Positions 61,386-64,000 of a stretch of DNA of 64,000 nt are shown piece after piece. The first letter of the stretch is position 1; each line of letters begins with the position of its first letter. A program made the translations under genes and the position numbers. The notes beneath the pieces were generated by a model, which was given only the letters and a program-made list of their open reading frames with translations, searched no databases and had not been told where the DNA came from. The DNA is from Podarcis raffonei (Eukaryota; Chordata; Lepidosauria; Squamata; Lacertidae), in assembly GCF_027172205.1 (NCBI RefSeq), contig NC_070602.1, positions 133,855,049 through 133,919,048 of the forward strand. Reading direction: 5' to 3'.

Positions 61386-61770
61386 TTAAAGACTGTATGT
61401 AAACGGGACGTGGGTGGCGCTGTGGGTTAAACCACAGAGACTAGGACTTGCCGACCAGAAGGTCGGTGGTTTGAATCCCCGTGACGGGGTGAGCTCCCGT
61501 TCTTCGGTCCCAGCTCCTGCCCACCTAGCAGTTCAAAAGCACGAAGTGCAAGTAGATAAGTAGGTACCGCTCCTGTGGGAAGGTAAATGGCGTTTCCGTG
61601 CGCTGCTCTGGTTCACCAGAAGTGGCTTAGTCATGCTGGCCACATGACCTGGAAGCTGTACGCCGGCTCCCTCGGCCAATAAAGCGAGATGAGCGCCGCA
61701 ACCCCAGAGTTGGTCACGACTGGACCTAATGGTCAGGGGTCCCTTTACCTTTTTTTAAAGACTGTATGTA
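61386..61770 (+). mobile_element. Sauria SINE with 16-bp target duplication
   Basis: The SINE (61402-61754) has a tRNA-derived head (gtggcgctgtgggttaaacc and box B ggtttgaatcc at 61468-61478). Its body reads ccagctcctgcccacctagc and tgctggccacatgacctgga, and its Bov-B-like tail reads gtcacgactggacctaatgg and ends in a T-rich run. This architecture defines the Sauria SINEs of squamates. TTAAAGACTGTATGTA flanks it exactly at 61386-61401 and 61755-61770. The copy is complete and little diverged, so it is recent. Confidence 0.95.
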
Positions 61771-61780
61771 GTAATATACA

Positions 61781-62389
61781 ATTATGAACAGAATGTTCCC
61801 CAAGAAACCAGAGGCCTTTCTCTTGGGTATTGTCGGCCAGGGGGTATTAAAGACAGATACAACTTTTTTTATGTATGCTACAACAGCAGCTAGAATACTT
61901 ATTGCAAAGTACTGGAAGACACAGGATCTACCCACACTGGAAGAATGGCAGATGAAGGTGATGGACTATATGAGCTTGGCAGAGATGACGAGCAGAATCC
62001 GAGACCAGGGAAGAGAAGCGGCGGAAGAAGAATGGAAAAAGTTCAAGGACTATTTAAAGAAATATTATAAAATTGGAGACAGTTAGAATGATGTTGGATT
62101 AAAACAAATGGTTACTATTAGTAATGGTTATGACAAAGAGAATAAGGGTGATCAGCATAAATTTATGATAAAATAAGGTAAGATTTCGCTGAATAACTGT
62201 AAGAATTTGGAATACAGAAACGGGAAGTAAGAGGAGGTCGAGGAAGTAAGGTTTAGAAATTGGGTTATGAAATGGTACTTGTTTTATGTTTTATTATTGT
62301 TGAATGTTTGTTCATGTATGTTTTGTTTCTGTTATATAAAAAATTGTTCAATAAAAATATTATAAAAAAAAAAATTATGAACAGAATGT
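61781..62389 (+). mobile_element. L1 LINE 3' end with 16-bp target duplication
   Basis: The L1 (61797-62373) encodes PKKPEAFLLGIVGQGVLKTD, KYWKTQDLPTLEEWQMKVMD and EEWKKFKDYLKKYYKIGDS with stop TAG at 62084-62086. It is the same subfamily as the L1 at 32158-33974. A 3' UTR, AATAAA and an A-rich tail follow. ATTATGAACAGAATGT flanks it exactly at 61781-61796 and 62374-62389. Only about 577 bp were inserted. Confidence 0.95.
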
Positions 62390-62473
62390 GTCGGTCAGCA
62401 CACAGAGTCATAATTGTCTTAATCAACTCTGTCTGGTTTCTTGACCTTTCTATTCTTTCTTACTCTTCTCCTA

Positions 62474-64000
<1,527 letters not shown>

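Overview
The window is vertebrate nuclear DNA, almost certainly from a squamate reptile (probably a lizard). Genes are sparse, split by long introns, and spliced with GT/AG junctions. The repeats include a Sauria-type SINE with a Bov-B-like tail, 5'-truncated L1 and CR1 LINEs, L2/CR1-like LINE 3' ends, CORE-SINEs, and many short hAT-like and Tc1/mariner-like non-autonomous DNA transposons. Some repeat families remind me of lacertid lizards, but I cannot fix the species from sequence alone.

Three host genes are present, in an order I recall from the human 2q33 region (PLEKHM3, FZD5, CCNYL1). (1) At 1-16.4 kb lie the last two coding exons of PLEKHM3 on the + strand (1101-1258 and 11082-11259), the intron between them, and a probable long 3' UTR. 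(2) At 43-52.2 kb lies single-exon FZD5 on the + strand, with a CpG-island promoter, an upstream ORF, a 570-residue coding sequence (44039-45751) and a probable 6.5 kb 3' UTR. (3) At 52.7-64 kb lies the 3' end of CCNYL1 on the - strand: two coding exons (62639-62801 and 59761-59877) and a probable 7 kb 3' UTR. FZD5 and CCNYL1 converge, and their predicted 3' ends are about 0.4 kb apart.

The 16.4-42.9 kb interval is intergenic and rich in repeats. It holds an intact processed copy of RPL17 (36731-37285, - strand) with poly(A) and an 11-bp target-site duplication. At 31.85-34.73 kb a 5'-truncated L1 has inserted into a CR1 that itself has 17-bp flanking repeats. At 30.3-31.1 kb an L1 3' end is split by a hAT-like MITE and by an L2/CR1-like LINE tail. 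At 35.6-36.0 kb two Tc1/mariner-like MITEs abut head to tail. I saw no CRISPR array, operon, prophage, LTR element or novel enzymatic system; the items of interest are insertion histories, the RPL17 retrocopy, the FZD5 5' leader and candidate regulatory DNA.

FZD5 is a Wnt receptor. CCNYL1 is a cyclin Y paralogue, and cyclin Y family proteins activate CDK14/CDK16 at the membrane to prime LRP6 for Wnt signalling. Two neighbours therefore act in the same pathway, but nothing here shows shared regulation.
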